From: Aquitalea magnusonii
GTDB lineage: Bacteria > Pseudomonadota > Gammaproteobacteria > Burkholderiales > Chromobacteriaceae
Reading direction: 5' to 3'
Assembly: GCF_003202035.1 (NCBI RefSeq)
Contig: NZ_QJKC01000013.1
Span: 89,532 to 153,531 of the forward strand
DNA length: 64,000 nt
Shown: piece by piece, positions 16,222-25,554 of the stretch
Numbering within the stretch: the first letter of the stretch is position 1
Layout: the number at the start of each line of letters is the position of its first letter
Program-made: the position numbers and the translations under genes
Notes under the pieces: model-generated
Seen by the model: the letters and a program-made list of their open reading frames with translations, nothing else
Told to the model about the DNA's origin: nothing
Database searches by the model: none

Positions 16222-17262
16222 TCAGTTCAGAACCGGCTTGCCGCTGGCGTCGGTGATCTGCTTCCAGCTGGTGTGAATCACGGCTTTCACGCTATCCGGC
16301 ATCGGGATGTAATCCAGTTCCAGCGCGGTCTTGTCGCCATTCTTGTAAGCCCAGTCGAAGAACTTCAGCACTTCGGTACCCTGTGCCGGCTTGTCCTGTT
16401 TCTTGTGCATCAGGATGAAAGTGGCACCGGAAATAGGCCAGCTATCCTTGCCCGGCTGATTGGTAAGGATCAGGTAGAAACCTGGTGCTTTTTTCCAATC
16501 TGCGTTGGCAGCGGCAGCCTTGAAGGTTTTTTCGTCCGGAGCAACAAAGTTGCCGGATTCATTCTTCAGTTGACCGTATGTCAGTTTGTTTTGTTTGGCG
16601 TAGGCATATTCAACATAACCGATGGCACCCTTGATGCGGGTTACATAGTTGGCCACGCCTTCGTTACCCTTGCCACCCACACCGGTCGGCCAGTTTACAG
16701 CGGTATTGGAGCCCACTTTGCTGGACCATTCGCTGGAAACCTTGGACAGGTAGTTGGTGAAGATGAAGCTGGTACCCGAGCCATCGGAACGACGTACCAC
16801 GGTGATCTTCTGATCCGGCAGCTTCACGCCCGGGTTCAGGCCGGCAATAGCCGGGTCATTCCACTTCGAGACCTTGCCCAGGAAGATGTCAGCCAGCAAG
16901 GAACCGGTAAACTTCACCTGGCCGGCGGCGATGCCGGGAACATTGATAACCGGTACAACACCACCGATTACCGTCGGGAACTGGGTCAGGCCGGACTTTT
17001 CCAGCTCTTCCGGCTTCAGCGGCATGTCGGAAGCACCGAAATCAACAGTCTTGGACTGGATTTGCTTGATGCCGCCACCAGAACCGATGGACTGGTAGTT
17101 CATGCTGTTGTTGGTCGTAGCCTTGTAGTTGGTTGCCCATTTTGCATACAAGGGGTAGGGGAAGGTTGCGCCAGCGCCGGTGATGTCGGCAGCCATAGCT
17201 GCGCCAGCGAAGAAGCCGGCGGACAAGGCCAGCGAGGCGACCAGACGTACGGACTGTTTCAT
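16222..17262 (-). CDS. pstS: Phosphate ABC transporter substrate-binding protein PstS
   Basis: The 346-residue periplasmic phosphate-binding protein starts with a signal peptide (cleavage near GAAMAADITGAGA). The mature N-terminus ITGAGATFPYPLYAKWA and the phosphate-site motif RSDGSGTSFIFTNYLSK are diagnostic for PstS. AGGAG lies 6 bases before ATG 17262. It is the first gene of the operon, facing tpiA divergently, with a PhoB-box-like promoter at 17311-17344. Confidence 0.96.
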   Translation of the reverse strand: MKQSVRLVASLALSAGFFAGAAMAADITGAGATFPYPLYAKWATNYKATTNNSMNYQSIGSGGGIKQIQSKTVDFGASDMPLKPEELEKSGLTQFPTVIGGVVPVINVPGIAAGQVKFTGSLLADIFLGKVSKWNDPAIAGLNPGVKLPDQKITVVRRSDGSGTSFIFTNYLSKVSSEWSSKVGSNTAVNWPTGVGGKGNEGVANYVTRIKGAIGYVEYAYAKQNKLTYGQLKNESGNFVAPDEKTFKAAAANADWKKAPGFYLILTNQPGKDSWPISGATFILMHKKQDKPAQGTEVLKFFDWAYKNGDKTALELDYIPMPDSVKAVIHTSWKQITDASGKPVLN

Positions 17263-17310
17263 GCTTGCTCCTGAATTATTAGGGTAAGGCCCTGCGAGGT
17301 GTTGAGGCGC

Positions 17311-17344
17311 ATCCTATCCCTTGTAGTTTTCAGAAATATTACAA
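17311..17344 (-). promoter_or_regulatory. PhoB-box-like promoter of pstSCAB
   Basis: The minus strand reads TTGTAATATTTCTGAAAA at 17344-17327. This resembles a Pho box, two CTGTCAT-type heptamers separated by 4 A/T bases, with about 5/7 and 4/7 matches. Ten bases further is TAGGAT (17316-17311) as -10. Position and context fit phosphate-starvation control by PhoB, but the match is imperfect. Confidence 0.5.
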
Positions 17345-17370
17345 GTCGTGGAAAAGCAGATTGCGGAGTT

Positions 17371-17398
17371 TTGACGACGCCGGGACTAGGGATATAAT
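17371..17398 (+). promoter_or_regulatory. Sigma-70 promoter of tpiA
   Basis: TTGACG (17371-17376) and TATAAT (17393-17398) are spaced by 16 bases. Transcription would begin near 17405, about 23 bases before the tpiA ATG, leaving room for the GGAGG ribosome binding site. Confidence 0.8.
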
Positions 17399-17427
17399 CC
17401 GCAGCACTTCAATGGAGGCACCCGGAC

Positions 17428-18174
17428 ATGGCAGGCAAGCTGATTATCGGAAACTGGAAAATGAACACCCGTGCGCAAAGCGCACAATCCCTGCTGGATG
17501 CCTTGCTGGAACAGCCGGCATGTGATCAGCCCTGGGTCGGGGTGGCCGCGCCTGCGGTGTATCTGGCAGCCCTCGGTGCACGTCTGCAGGGGCGCGCCAT
17601 CCGTCTGGCGGCACAGGATGTCAGTGCCTTTGCCAGCGACGGGGCGTACACCGGCGAAGTCTCCGCCGCCATGCTGCAGGATATCGGCTGCGCTTACGTC
17701 CTGGTGGGGCATTCCGAGCGTCGACAGTATTTCGCCGAGAGCAATCCGCAGTTGCTGGCCAAGATGAACAATGCCATGGCTGCAGGTCTGGTGCCGGTGC
17801 TGTGCGTGGGCGAAACGCTGGAACAGCGCGAGCAGGGCAGCTACCTGGCAGTGATCCATCAGCAATTGTCCATACTGGCTGATATCGCGGCCGGCGAGTA
17901 CCTGATTGCCTACGAACCGGTATGGGCCATCGGCACCGGCAAGGTGGCGACACTGGAGCAGATTGCTGAAATCCACAGCGCCATCAAAACGTGGTGCTTG
18001 CAAAATGCCAAGCCATCCGCTAGTATTCGCGTCCTCTACGGCGGCAGTGTAAAGGCAGAGAATGCCGAGTCAATCCTGATGACAGACAATGTCGATGGAG
18101 CCCTTGTTGGTGGGGCATCTCTGGACGCCGGATCATTCAGGATGATTTGCCAGGCCGCAGGAAAATTGATATAG
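17428..18174 (+). CDS. tpiA: Triosephosphate isomerase
   Basis: The 248-residue glycolytic enzyme interconverts dihydroxyacetone phosphate and glyceraldehyde 3-phosphate. Catalytic residues are present: K11 in GNWKMN, H95 in VLVGHSERR and E163 in [11 protein letters not shown]. The phosphate-gripping loop 6 (WAIGTGK) and the YGGSVK motif are intact. The stop is one base before secG, so tpiA, secG and tRNA-Leu form one transcription unit. Confidence 0.97.
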   Translation: MAGKLIIGNWKMNTRAQSAQSLLDALLEQPACDQPWVGVAAPAVYLAALGARLQGRAIRLAAQDVSAFASDGAYTGEVSAAMLQDIGCAYVLVGHSERRQYFAESNPQLLAKMNNAMAAGLVPVLCVGETLEQREQGSYLAVIHQQLSILADIAAGEYLIAYEPVWAIGTGKVATLEQIAEIHSAIKTWCLQNAKPSASIRVLYGGSVKAENAESILMTDNVDGALVGGASLDAGSFRMICQAAGKLI

Positions 18175-18175
18175 T

Positions 18176-18526
18176 ATGGAACTTATTAAGACGCTTATTT
18201 GGGTTGTTAACCTGCTCTCCGCAGTGACGATTATCGTCCTTGTCCTCATGCAGCATGGCAAGGGTGCGGATATGGGTGCAGCTTTCGGCAGCGGCGCTTC
18301 CGGAAGTCTGTTTGGTGCGTCTGGCTCTGCGAATTTTCTGAGTAGAACCACTGCGATTGCAGCGGTTGTATTCTTCTCCACGAGTCTCACCCTTGTTTAT
18401 CTGTCGGGGGGCGGAAAAACGGATCTGGGTGTGATGGGTGGCAAGGTTGAACAAGTTGCGCCGCAAATCCCGGTCGGGGCAACCACTGGCAAAGCTTCGG
18501 GCACGACGTCAAAAATTCCGGAGTGA
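18176..18526 (+). CDS. secG: Preprotein translocase subunit SecG
   Basis: The 116-residue protein has the two-span SecG layout: an N-terminal helix (about residues 4-22), the conserved loop QHGKGADMGAAFGSGASGSLFG and a second helix (about 58-76). A low-complexity Gly/Thr/Ser tail follows. SecG assists SecYE in protein export. It sits one base after tpiA and 17 bases before tRNA-Leu. Confidence 0.93.
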   Translation: MELIKTLIWVVNLLSAVTIIVLVLMQHGKGADMGAAFGSGASGSLFGASGSANFLSRTTAIAAVVFFSTSLTLVYLSGGGKTDLGVMGGKVEQVAPQIPVGATTGKASGTTSKIPE

Positions 18527-18543
18527 CAGTAAAGTTATATTGT

Positions 18544-18629
18544 GCCGACATGGTGAAATTGGTAGACACGCTATCTTGAGGGGGTAGTGGCCGTAGGCTG
18601 TGTGAGTTCGAGTCTCACTGTCGGCACCA
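18544..18629 (+). tRNA. tRNA-Leu (anticodon GAG)
   Basis: The gene is 86 bases including an encoded CCA. The acceptor stem GCCGACA / TGTCGGC is perfect, with discriminator A. The anticodon stem CTATC / GGTAG carries the loop TTGAGGG, so the anticodon is GAG (reads CUC/CUU). A long variable arm typical of leucine tRNA and a T-arm (GTGAG-TTCGAGT-CTCAC) follow. It is probably transcribed from the tpiA promoter. Confidence 0.96.
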
Positions 18630-18636
18630 CCATTCA

Positions 18637-18670
18637 AAAATAGGCCACCGGGATTCCGGTGGCCTATTTT
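18637..18670 (+). terminator. Intrinsic terminator after tRNA-Leu
   Basis: A 15-base-pair perfect stem, AAAATAGGCCACCGG / CCGGTGGCCTATTTT with loop GATT, ends in a T-run. Confidence 0.88.
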
Positions 18671-18680
18671 ATTTGGAGCC

Positions 18681-18705
18681 AAGGAGGGTAATTCCTCCTT
18701 TTTTT
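18681..18705 (+). terminator. Terminator-like hairpin in the nuoA leader
   Basis: AAGGAGG / CCTCCTT with loop GTAATT is followed by TTTTT, so the T-run after the stem is seven long. It ends only 15 bases before the nuoA start and leaves no room for a promoter between. It may attenuate nuo expression or tie up the purine-rich AAGGAGG. Confidence 0.65.
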
Positions 18706-18720
18706 GGGGGTGTACGGGAA

Positions 18721-19077
18721 ATGCTGCAAAATTATTTTCCCATTCTGTTGTTTGTCATCGTCGGATTGTTGGTTGGCGTGGGTCCTATTGTCCTTGGCAA
18801 GGTCCTCGCACCCAATCGTCCTGACCCTGAGAAACTCTCTCCTTATGAGTGCGGATTCGAGGCCTTCGAAGATGCACGCATGAAATTTGACGTTCGCTAC
18901 TACCTCATTGCCATTCTTTTCATTCTGTTCGATCTGGAAATTGCATTTCTGTTTCCCTGGGCCGTGGTCCTGAAAGAACTGGGTGCATATGGCTTTGGTG
19001 TAATGGTGGAATTCCTGGGCGTGTTGACCCTGGGTTTCGTCTACATGTGGAAAAAGGGAGCGCTGGAATGGGAGTAG
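18721..19077 (+). CDS. nuoA: NADH-quinone oxidoreductase subunit A
   Basis: The 118-residue membrane subunit has three predicted spans and the family motif [39 protein letters not shown] (key residues Y41, C43, D62, E71 by rough count). ATG 18721 is used, because the in-frame TTG upstream reads through the hairpin. NuoA is part of the membrane arm at the quinone-site junction of complex I. It opens the nuo operon and overlaps nuoB by 10 bases. Confidence 0.95.
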   Translation: MLQNYFPILLFVIVGLLVGVGPIVLGKVLAPNRPDPEKLSPYECGFEAFEDARMKFDVRYYLIAILFILFDLEIAFLFPWAVVLKELGAYGFGVMVEFLGVLTLGFVYMWKKGALEWE

Positions 19078-19544
19078 AAGGTATTCTGGAAAAAGGCTTC
19101 GTGACCACGACGGCCGACAAGCTCATCAACTACACCCGTACCGGTTCGCTGTGGCCGATGACCTTTGGTCTGGCCTGCTGTGCCGTGGAAATGATGCACG
19201 CTGGTGCCGCACGTTACGACCTGGACCGTTTCGGCATCGTTTTCCGTCCCAGTCCCCGTCAGTCTGACCTGATGATCGTGGCCGGTACGTTGTGCAACAA
19301 GATGGCACCGGCACTGCGCAAGGTGTATGACCAGATGGCGGAACCGCGCTGGGTCATCTCCATGGGCTCCTGTGCCAACGGTGGTGGCTACTACCACTAC
19401 TCCTACTCCGTCGTCCGTGGCTGTGACCGCATCGTGCCGGTCGATGTCTACGTGCCAGGCTGTCCACCGACTGCCGAAGCACTGCTGTATGGCATCATCC
19501 AGCTGCAGAACAAGATCAAACGCACCTCCACCATCGCCCGATAA
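19068..19544 (+). CDS. nuoB: NADH-quinone oxidoreductase subunit B
   Basis: The 158-residue peripheral-arm subunit binds the terminal 4Fe-4S cluster N2, which passes electrons to quinone. The cluster ligands are visible: tandem C37-C38 in [11 protein letters not shown]102 in MGSCANGGG and C132 in [14 protein letters not shown] 19068 lies within the end of nuoA; an earlier in-frame start at 19047 is unlikely. Confidence 0.96.
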   Translation: MGVEGILEKGFVTTTADKLINYTRTGSLWPMTFGLACCAVEMMHAGAARYDLDRFGIVFRPSPRQSDLMIVAGTLCNKMAPALRKVYDQMAEPRWVISMGSCANGGGYYHYSYSVVRGCDRIVPVDVYVPGCPPTAEALLYGIIQLQNKIKRTSTIAR

Positions 19545-19555
19545 GGTAAGTACTT

Positions 19556-20152
19556 ATGGCCTCCAAGAAAATGGAAGCATTGGGATCGGTCGTCGAGCGG
19601 GTGCTGGGCGACAAGCTTGTTTCAAGCACGCTGGCCCTCGATGAACTGACCATCGTCTGCAAGGCGGCAGATCTGATCACCGTGGCCACCACGCTGCGTG
19701 ATCATGCTGAACTTTCTTTCGAACAACTGATCGACCTGTGCGGTATGGACTACAGCGCCTACCGTGACGAGCCGTGGGATGGCCCGCGCTTTGCCGTGGT
19801 CTACCACCTGCTGTCGCTCAAGCACAATCTGCGCATCCGCTTGCGCGTCTTTGCCGAAGACGACAGCTTCCCGCTGCTCGCCTCGGTCAATCCGGTATGG
19901 AATGCCGCCAACTGGTTCGAGCGCGAAGCCTTCGACCTGTTCGGCATCGTGTTTGAAGGTCACCCTGACCTGCGTCGCATCCTGACCGACTATGGCTTTG
20001 TCGGCCATCCCTTCCGCAAGGACTTCCCGCTGTCCGGTCATGTGGAAATGCGCTATGACCCGACCCAGCAGCGCGTGATCTATCAGCCGGTCACCATTGA
20101 GCCGCGCGAAATCACTCCGCGCATCATTCGTGAGGAGAACTACGGTGGCTGA
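19556..20152 (+). CDS. nuoC: NADH-quinone oxidoreductase subunit C
   Basis: The 198-residue 30-kDa subunit has the conserved block [41 protein letters not shown] near the C-terminus. It is a peripheral-arm scaffold contacting NuoD and NuoB. It is separate from nuoD, not fused as in E. coli. Its stop overlaps the nuoD start by 8 bases. Confidence 0.96.
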   Translation: MASKKMEALGSVVERVLGDKLVSSTLALDELTIVCKAADLITVATTLRDHAELSFEQLIDLCGMDYSAYRDEPWDGPRFAVVYHLLSLKHNLRIRLRVFAEDDSFPLLASVNPVWNAANWFEREAFDLFGIVFEGHPDLRRILTDYGFVGHPFRKDFPLSGHVEMRYDPTQQRVIYQPVTIEPREITPRIIREENYGG

Positions 20153-21398
20153 GATCCGTAACTACACGCTGAACTTCGGTCCCCAGCACCCGGCAGCCCA
20201 CGGCGTATTGCGTCTGGTGCTGGAGCTGGATGGTGAAGTGATCCAGCGTGCCGACCCGCATATCGGCCTGTTGCATCGCGGCACCGAGAAACTGGCTGAA
20301 AGCAAGACTTTCATCCAGTCGCTGCCGTATATGGATCGTCTGGACTACGTGTCCATGATGTGCAACGAGCACGCCTACTGCCTGGCCATCGAAAAGCTGC
20401 TGCAGATCGAAGTGCCGCTGCGCGCGCAATACATCCGCGTGATGTTTGCCGAAATCACCCGTATCCTGAACCACCTGCTGTGGATTGGCGCGCACGCCAT
20501 CGACATCGGCGCCATGACCATGTTCCTGTACGCTTTCCGTGAGCGTGAGGACCTGATGGACTGCTACGAAGCCGTGTCCGGTGCCCGCATGCACGCCGCC
20601 TACTTCCGCCCGGGTGGCGTATACCGTGACCTGCCGGACTCCATGCCGCAGTACACCGTATCCAAGATCAAGAATGCCAAGGAACTGGCGCGTCTGAATG
20701 AAGGCCGCAAGGGTTCCATGCTGGACTTCATTGACGACTTCACCAAGCGCTTCCCGACCTACGTCGACGAATACGAAACCCTGCTGACCGATAACCGTAT
20801 CTGGAAGCAGCGTACGGTCGGTATCGGCGTGGTCAGCCCGGAACGTGCCAAGAATCTGGGCTTCTCCGGCCCGATGCTGCGTGGTTCCGGCATCGAGTGG
20901 GACCTGCGCAAGAAACAGCCCTACGATGTTTACGACCGTCTGGACTTTGATATTCCGGTGGGCAAGGGTGGCGACAGCTATGATCGCTATCTGGTGCGCG
21001 TCGAGGAAATGCGCCAGTCCAACCGTATCATCCAGCAGTGCGTGGCCTGGCTGCGTGCCAATCCGGGTCCGGTCATCACCGACAACCATAAAGTGGCTCC
21101 GCCGTCCCGCGAGGGCATGAAGTCGAATATGGAAGACCTGATCCACCACTTCAAGCTGTTTACCGAAGGCATGCATGTGCCGGAAGGCGAAGCTTACGCC
21201 GCGGTAGAACATCCTAAGGGTGAGTTCGGTATCTATCTGGTATCCGATGGCGCCAACAAGCCGTACCGACTGAAAATCCGTGCCCCGGGTTTTGCCCATC
21301 TGGCAGCCCTGAATGAAATGGCCACGGGCCACATGATCGCCGACGTGGTGGCCATCATCGGTACCCAGGATATCGTGTTTGGGGAGATCGACCGCTAA
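20145..21398 (+). CDS. nuoD: NADH-quinone oxidoreductase subunit D
   Basis: The 417-residue 49-kDa subunit lines the quinone pocket. The start is GTG 20145, because the protein then begins [23 protein letters not shown], the family N-terminus. An upstream TTG in the same frame would add nonsense from the nuoC end. [27 protein letters not shown] and the C-terminal [14 protein letters not shown] are conserved. The stop overlaps the nuoE start (TAATG). Confidence 0.96.
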   Translation: MAEIRNYTLNFGPQHPAAHGVLRLVLELDGEVIQRADPHIGLLHRGTEKLAESKTFIQSLPYMDRLDYVSMMCNEHAYCLAIEKLLQIEVPLRAQYIRVMFAEITRILNHLLWIGAHAIDIGAMTMFLYAFREREDLMDCYEAVSGARMHAAYFRPGGVYRDLPDSMPQYTVSKIKNAKELARLNEGRKGSMLDFIDDFTKRFPTYVDEYETLLTDNRIWKQRTVGIGVVSPERAKNLGFSGPMLRGSGIEWDLRKKQPYDVYDRLDFDIPVGKGGDSYDRYLVRVEEMRQSNRIIQQCVAWLRANPGPVITDNHKVAPPSREGMKSNMEDLIHHFKLFTEGMHVPEGEAYAAVEHPKGEFGIYLVSDGANKPYRLKIRAPGFAHLAALNEMATGHMIADVVAIIGTQDIVFGEIDR

Positions 21399-21898
21399 TG
21401 CTATCCGCACAATCACTCGCCGCCATTGATCGCGAAGTCGCCAAATACCCGGCCGACCAGAAACGCTCGGCGGTCATGGGCGCGCTGCGCATTGCCCTGG
21501 TGGAGCGCCGTGAAACCGGCAAGACACCGGAAGAGCGTTGCCTGAATACCGAGGTGATCGAATTCGTTGCCAACTACCTGCAAATCCCGCCGGTAGCTGC
21601 CTACGAAGTCGCCACCTTCTACAACATGTACGACATGAAGCCGGTTGGCCAGTACAAGATTACTGTGTGTACCAACCTGCCCTGTGCCTTGTCCGGTGGC
21701 GTGAATGCCGCCGCGTACATCTCCAAGAAGCTGGGCATCGCCATTGGCGAAACCAGTGCTGACGGCAAGTACACCTTGCTGGAAGGGGAGTGCATGGGTG
21801 CCTGCGGCGATGCGCCGGTCTTGCTGGTGAACAACCACAAGATGTGCAGCTTCATGACGCCCGAAGCAATCGACAAGAAACTGGCGGAGTTGAACTAA
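21398..21898 (+). CDS. nuoE: NADH-quinone oxidoreductase subunit E
   Basis: The 166-residue thioredoxin-fold subunit binds 2Fe-2S cluster N1a. The ligand pattern is visible: C-x4-C in [12 protein letters not shown] and C-x3-C in [11 protein letters not shown]. It pairs with NuoF in the NADH-oxidising tip. Translation starts on the last base of the nuoD stop and ends on the first base of the nuoF start. Confidence 0.96.
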   Translation: MLSAQSLAAIDREVAKYPADQKRSAVMGALRIALVERRETGKTPEERCLNTEVIEFVANYLQIPPVAAYEVATFYNMYDMKPVGQYKITVCTNLPCALSGGVNAAAYISKKLGIAIGETSADGKYTLLEGECMGACGDAPVLLVNNHKMCSFMTPEAIDKKLAELN

Positions 21899-23193
21899 TG
21901 GCAGTCTTCGTCAATGGTGTGATTTTCGACGGCATCGATACCTCTGCACAGGACTGCTGGAAGCTGGAGGCCTATGTGGCCCGTGGCGGCTATCAGGCCC
22001 TGCGTCGCATCATCGAATCCAAGATGGCGCAGGAGGACGTGATTGCCGAAGTGAAGAATTCCGGTCTGCGCGGTCGTGGCGGTGCGGGCTTCCCCACCGG
22101 CCTGAAGTGGAGCTTCATGCCGCGCTCCTTCCCGGGCGACAAATACGTGGTGTGCAACACCGACGAGGGTGAGCCGGGTACCTTCAAGGACCGCGACATC
22201 CTGCGCTTCAATCCGCATGCGCTGATCGAAGGCATGATCATCGCCGGCTACGCCATGGGAACCAAGGCAGGCTACAACTACATCCACGGTGAAATCTTCG
22301 AAGAGTACGAACTGTTCGAAGCCGCACTGGATGAAGCCCGCCAGGCTGGTTTCCTGGGCAAGAACATCCTCGGCAGCGACTTCAGCTTCGACCTGTTCGC
22401 CCATCATGGCTATGGTGCCTACATCTGTGGTGAGGAAACCGCGCTGCTGGAATCGCTGGAAGGCAAAAAAGGCCAGCCGCGCTTCAAGCCGCCGTTCCCG
22501 GCCAGCTTCGGTCTGTACGGCAAGCCCACCACCATCAACAACACCGAGTCCTTTGCCTCCGTGCCTTTCATCATCCGTGATGGCGCACAGAAGTTCCTGG
22601 AAGCGGGCAAGCCGAACAATGGCGGTACCAAGCTGTTCTCGGTTTCCGGTCATGTGAATCGTCCGGGCAACTACGAGATCCCGCTGGGCACCCCGTTCTC
22701 GGTACTGCTGGAAATGGCTGGCGGCATGCGTGATGGTAAAAAGCTCAAGGCGGTGATTCCGGGTGGTTCTTCCGCTCCGATCCTGCCCGGCGACGTCATG
22801 ATGCAATGCACCATGGACTACGACAGTATCGCCAAGGCCGGCTCCATGCTGGGTTCCGGCGCTGTCATCGTGATGAATGAAGACGTGTGTATGGTGAAGG
22901 CGCTGGAGCGTCTGGCCTACTTCTATCACGAGGAATCCTGCGGCCAGTGTACGCCGTGCCGCGAAGGCACCGGCTGGCTGTACAAGGTGATCCATCGCAT
23001 CGCCAACGGCGAAGGCCGTCCGGGCGATCTGGAGCTCCTGGATTCGGTAGGCAATAACATGGCCGGCCGTACCATCTGTGCACTGGCAGATGCTGCCGTG
23101 TTCCCGGTTCGCAGTTTCACCAAGCACTTCCGCAATGAGTTCGAGTATCTCATCGAACACAAGAAGCCCTTGGTGGACCACAAATGGTGTTGA
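21898..23193 (+). CDS. nuoF: NADH-quinone oxidoreductase subunit F
   Basis: The 431-residue subunit carries the NADH site, FMN and cluster N3. The glycine-rich [13 protein letters not shown] binds nucleotide, [15 protein letters not shown] and [17 protein letters not shown] belong to the flavin/NADH region, and [11 protein letters not shown] with a downstream C (RTICAL) holds the 4Fe-4S cluster. ATG 21898 overlaps the nuoE stop. Confidence 0.97.
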   Translation: MAVFVNGVIFDGIDTSAQDCWKLEAYVARGGYQALRRIIESKMAQEDVIAEVKNSGLRGRGGAGFPTGLKWSFMPRSFPGDKYVVCNTDEGEPGTFKDRDILRFNPHALIEGMIIAGYAMGTKAGYNYIHGEIFEEYELFEAALDEARQAGFLGKNILGSDFSFDLFAHHGYGAYICGEETALLESLEGKKGQPRFKPPFPASFGLYGKPTTINNTESFASVPFIIRDGAQKFLEAGKPNNGGTKLFSVSGHVNRPGNYEIPLGTPFSVLLEMAGGMRDGKKLKAVIPGGSSAPILPGDVMMQCTMDYDSIAKAGSMLGSGAVIVMNEDVCMVKALERLAYFYHEESCGQCTPCREGTGWLYKVIHRIANGEGRPGDLELLDSVGNNMAGRTICALADAAVFPVRSFTKHFRNEFEYLIEHKKPLVDHKWC

Positions 23194-23196
23194 GCG

Positions 23197-25551
23197 ATGC
23201 TTGAAATCGAAATCGACGGTAAAAAACTGACTGTCCCGCAAGGCAGTACCGTGATGGATGCCGCCCATTCCGTGGGCACCTACATCCCTCACTTCTGCTA
23301 CCACAAGAAACTGTCCATCGCGGCCAACTGCCGCATGTGTCTGGTGGAAGTGGAAAAAGCACCCAAGCCTCTGCCCGCCTGCGCTACGCCGGTGACCGAC
23401 GGCATGAAGGTGCATACCCATTCCGACATGGCCAAGAAGGCGCAAGCCGGCGTGATGGAATTCCTGCTGATCAATCACCCGCTGGATTGCCCGATCTGCG
23501 ATCAGGGCGGCGAATGTCAGCTGCAGGATCTGGCCGTAGGCTACGGCAACTCTTCTTCCCGCTACCAGGAAGAAAAGCGCAGCGTAGTCGGCAAGGACAT
23601 GGGTCCGCTGGTATCCGCTGAAGAAATGTCGCGCTGCATTCACTGCACCCGCTGCGTACGCTTCACCGAAGAAATCGGCGGCTTCCAGGAAATCGGCATG
23701 GCCAACCGCAGCGAATTCTCGGAAATCATGCCCTACCTGGGCAAGACCGTGAATTCGGAAATCTCCGGTAACGTCATCGACCTCTGCCCGGTCGGCGCGC
23801 TGACTTCCAAGCCTTTCCGTTACAGCACCCGTGCCTGGGAGCTGTCCCGCCGCAAGTCGGTCAGCCCGCACGATGGTCTGGGCTCCAACCTGATCGTTCA
23901 GGTGAAGGCCAACGAAGTGATGCGCGTGCTGCCGCTGGAAAACGAAGCCATCAACGAATGCTGGATCGCCGACCGCGACCGCTTCTCGTATGAAGGCCTG
24001 AATTCCGCCGAGCGTCTGCAAAAGCCGATGATCAAGTTCGACGGCAAGTGGCACGAGACCGACTGGGAAACCGCGCTGGCCTACGTGGTGAAGGGCCTGA
24101 ACGGCGTATCCGCCGATCACGGCAAGGATGCCATCGGCTTCCTCACCAGCCCGCATTCGACGACTGAAGAACTGTATCTGGCGCAAAAGCTGGCCCGTGC
24201 CTTTGGTGTCAACAACATCGACTACCGTCTGCGCCGCAGTGACTTCTCCGCCGATGCCGCCCAGCAGGGTGCGCAGTGGCTGGGTTCCAGCATTGCCGAG
24301 CTGACCGCTGCCAAGTCCATCCTGGTAGTGGGCAGCACCCAGCGCAAGGAACAGCCGCTGCTGGCCTCGCAATTGCGTCAGGCCGTGAAGAAGGGCAGTG
24401 CGCTCAACGTGATCCACGTGGCGGACGATGCGCTGCTGACTGCAGTCAATGCCAAGCTGATCGTTTCGCCGCTGGCGCTGGTCAACGCGCTGGCCCAGGT
24501 GCTGAAGGCTGTGGTTGAGATCAAGTCGGCTCAATCTACCATCGATCTGGCTGCCGTTGCCGCCAGCGAAGAGGCACAAGCCATTGCGGCCAGCCTGGTG
24601 GAAGCAGAATCCGCTGCCATCGTGCTGGGTAATGTGGCGCAGCACCATCCGGCCTTTGCCCAGCTGCTGAAGCTGACGCAAGAAATTGCCGCGCTGACCG
24701 GTGCACGCTTTGGCCTGCTGGCCGAAGCCGCCAACAGCACCGGTGCCGAACTGGTGGGTGCCCTGCCGCACCGCGCCGCCTTCGGTGCCAACACCGCTGC
24801 CGGCCTCAACGCTGCCGCCATGATTGCCGCACCGCGCAAGGCCTACTTCCTGCTGAATACCGAAGTGGAATTCGACAGCTACAATCCGCAAGCTGCCGTG
24901 GCCGCCATGAAGCAGGCTGCTACCGTGATCGCACTGACCGCCTACAAGGGCGCAGGTCTGCTCGATTACGCCGATGTACTGCTGCCGATTGCCCCGTTCT
25001 CGGAAACTGCCGGCTCCTTCGTCAATATGGAAGGCAAACTGCAGTCCTTCAACGGTGTGGTACGTCCGCTGGGCGAAACCCGTCCGGCGTGGAAGGTATT
25101 GCGCGTACTGGGCAATATGCTGAATCTGTCCGGTTTCGAGCACAACAGCGCCGAAGAAGTGCGTGCCGAATTGCTGGCCCATGGCGCAGTCGAGTCTGCC
25201 TTCAATAACGCCATTGGCGATGTTCCGGTCAATGCCGAGGCTGGTGCTGGTCTGGTGCGGATTGGCGAAGTGCCGCTGTATCAGGCGGATGCCATCTGCC
25301 GCCGTGCCCAGTCCCTGCAACAGACTGCCGATGCGGCTGTACCGGTTGCCCGTGCGCATTCCAGCCTGCTGGCCCGCCTGAATCTGGCTGACGGCAAGCA
25401 AGGCTTGCTGCGTCAGGGTACTGGCGAGCTCAAGGTACTGGTCGAGGCCGATGACAGCCTGCCGGCTGACACGGTACGTCTGGCAACGGCACATCCGCTG
25501 ACTGTCGGTCTGGGTGGCATGTTCGATTCCATCGAGCTTACACAGGGGTAA
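23197..25551 (+). CDS. nuoG: NADH-quinone oxidoreductase subunit G
   Basis: The 784-residue iron-sulfur subunit links NuoEF to the rest of complex I. The 2Fe-2S domain (CYHKKLSIAANCRMCLVEV...CATPV), the His-containing 4Fe-4S motif HPLDCPICDQGGECQLQD and the CIHCTRCVRF...CPVGAL cluster are intact. Where E. coli NuoG has the CxxCxxxC ligands of cluster N7, this protein reads SVSPHDGLGSN, so N7 is absent, as in many proteobacterial and mitochondrial enzymes. The C-terminal molybdopterin-oxidoreductase-like region is Ala-rich and degenerate. Confidence 0.96.
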   Translation: MLEIEIDGKKLTVPQGSTVMDAAHSVGTYIPHFCYHKKLSIAANCRMCLVEVEKAPKPLPACATPVTDGMKVHTHSDMAKKAQAGVMEFLLINHPLDCPICDQGGECQLQDLAVGYGNSSSRYQEEKRSVVGKDMGPLVSAEEMSRCIHCTRCVRFTEEIGGFQEIGMANRSEFSEIMPYLGKTVNSEISGNVIDLCPVGALTSKPFRYSTRAWELSRRKSVSPHDGLGSNLIVQVKANEVMRVLPLENEAINECWIADRDRFSYEGLNSAERLQKPMIKFDGKWHETDWETALAYVVKGLNGVSADHGKDAIGFLTSPHSTTEELYLAQKLARAFGVNNIDYRLRRSDFSADAAQQGAQWLGSSIAELTAAKSILVVGSTQRKEQPLLASQLRQAVKKGSALNVIHVADDALLTAVNAKLIVSPLALVNALAQVLKAVVEIKSAQSTIDLAAVAASEEAQAIAASLVEAESAAIVLGNVAQHHPAFAQLLKLTQEIAALTGARFGLLAEAANSTGAELVGALPHRAAFGANTAAGLNAAAMIAAPRKAYFLLNTEVEFDSYNPQAAVAAMKQAATVIALTAYKGAGLLDYADVLLPIAPFSETAGSFVNMEGKLQSFNGVVRPLGETRPAWKVLRVLGNMLNLSGFEHNSAEEVRAELLAHGAVESAFNNAIGDVPVNAEAGAGLVRIGEVPLYQADAICRRAQSLQQTADAAVPVARAHSSLLARLNLADGKQGLLRQGTGELKVLVEADDSLPADTVRLATAHPLTVGLGGMFDSIELTQG

Positions 25552-25554
25552 AAC

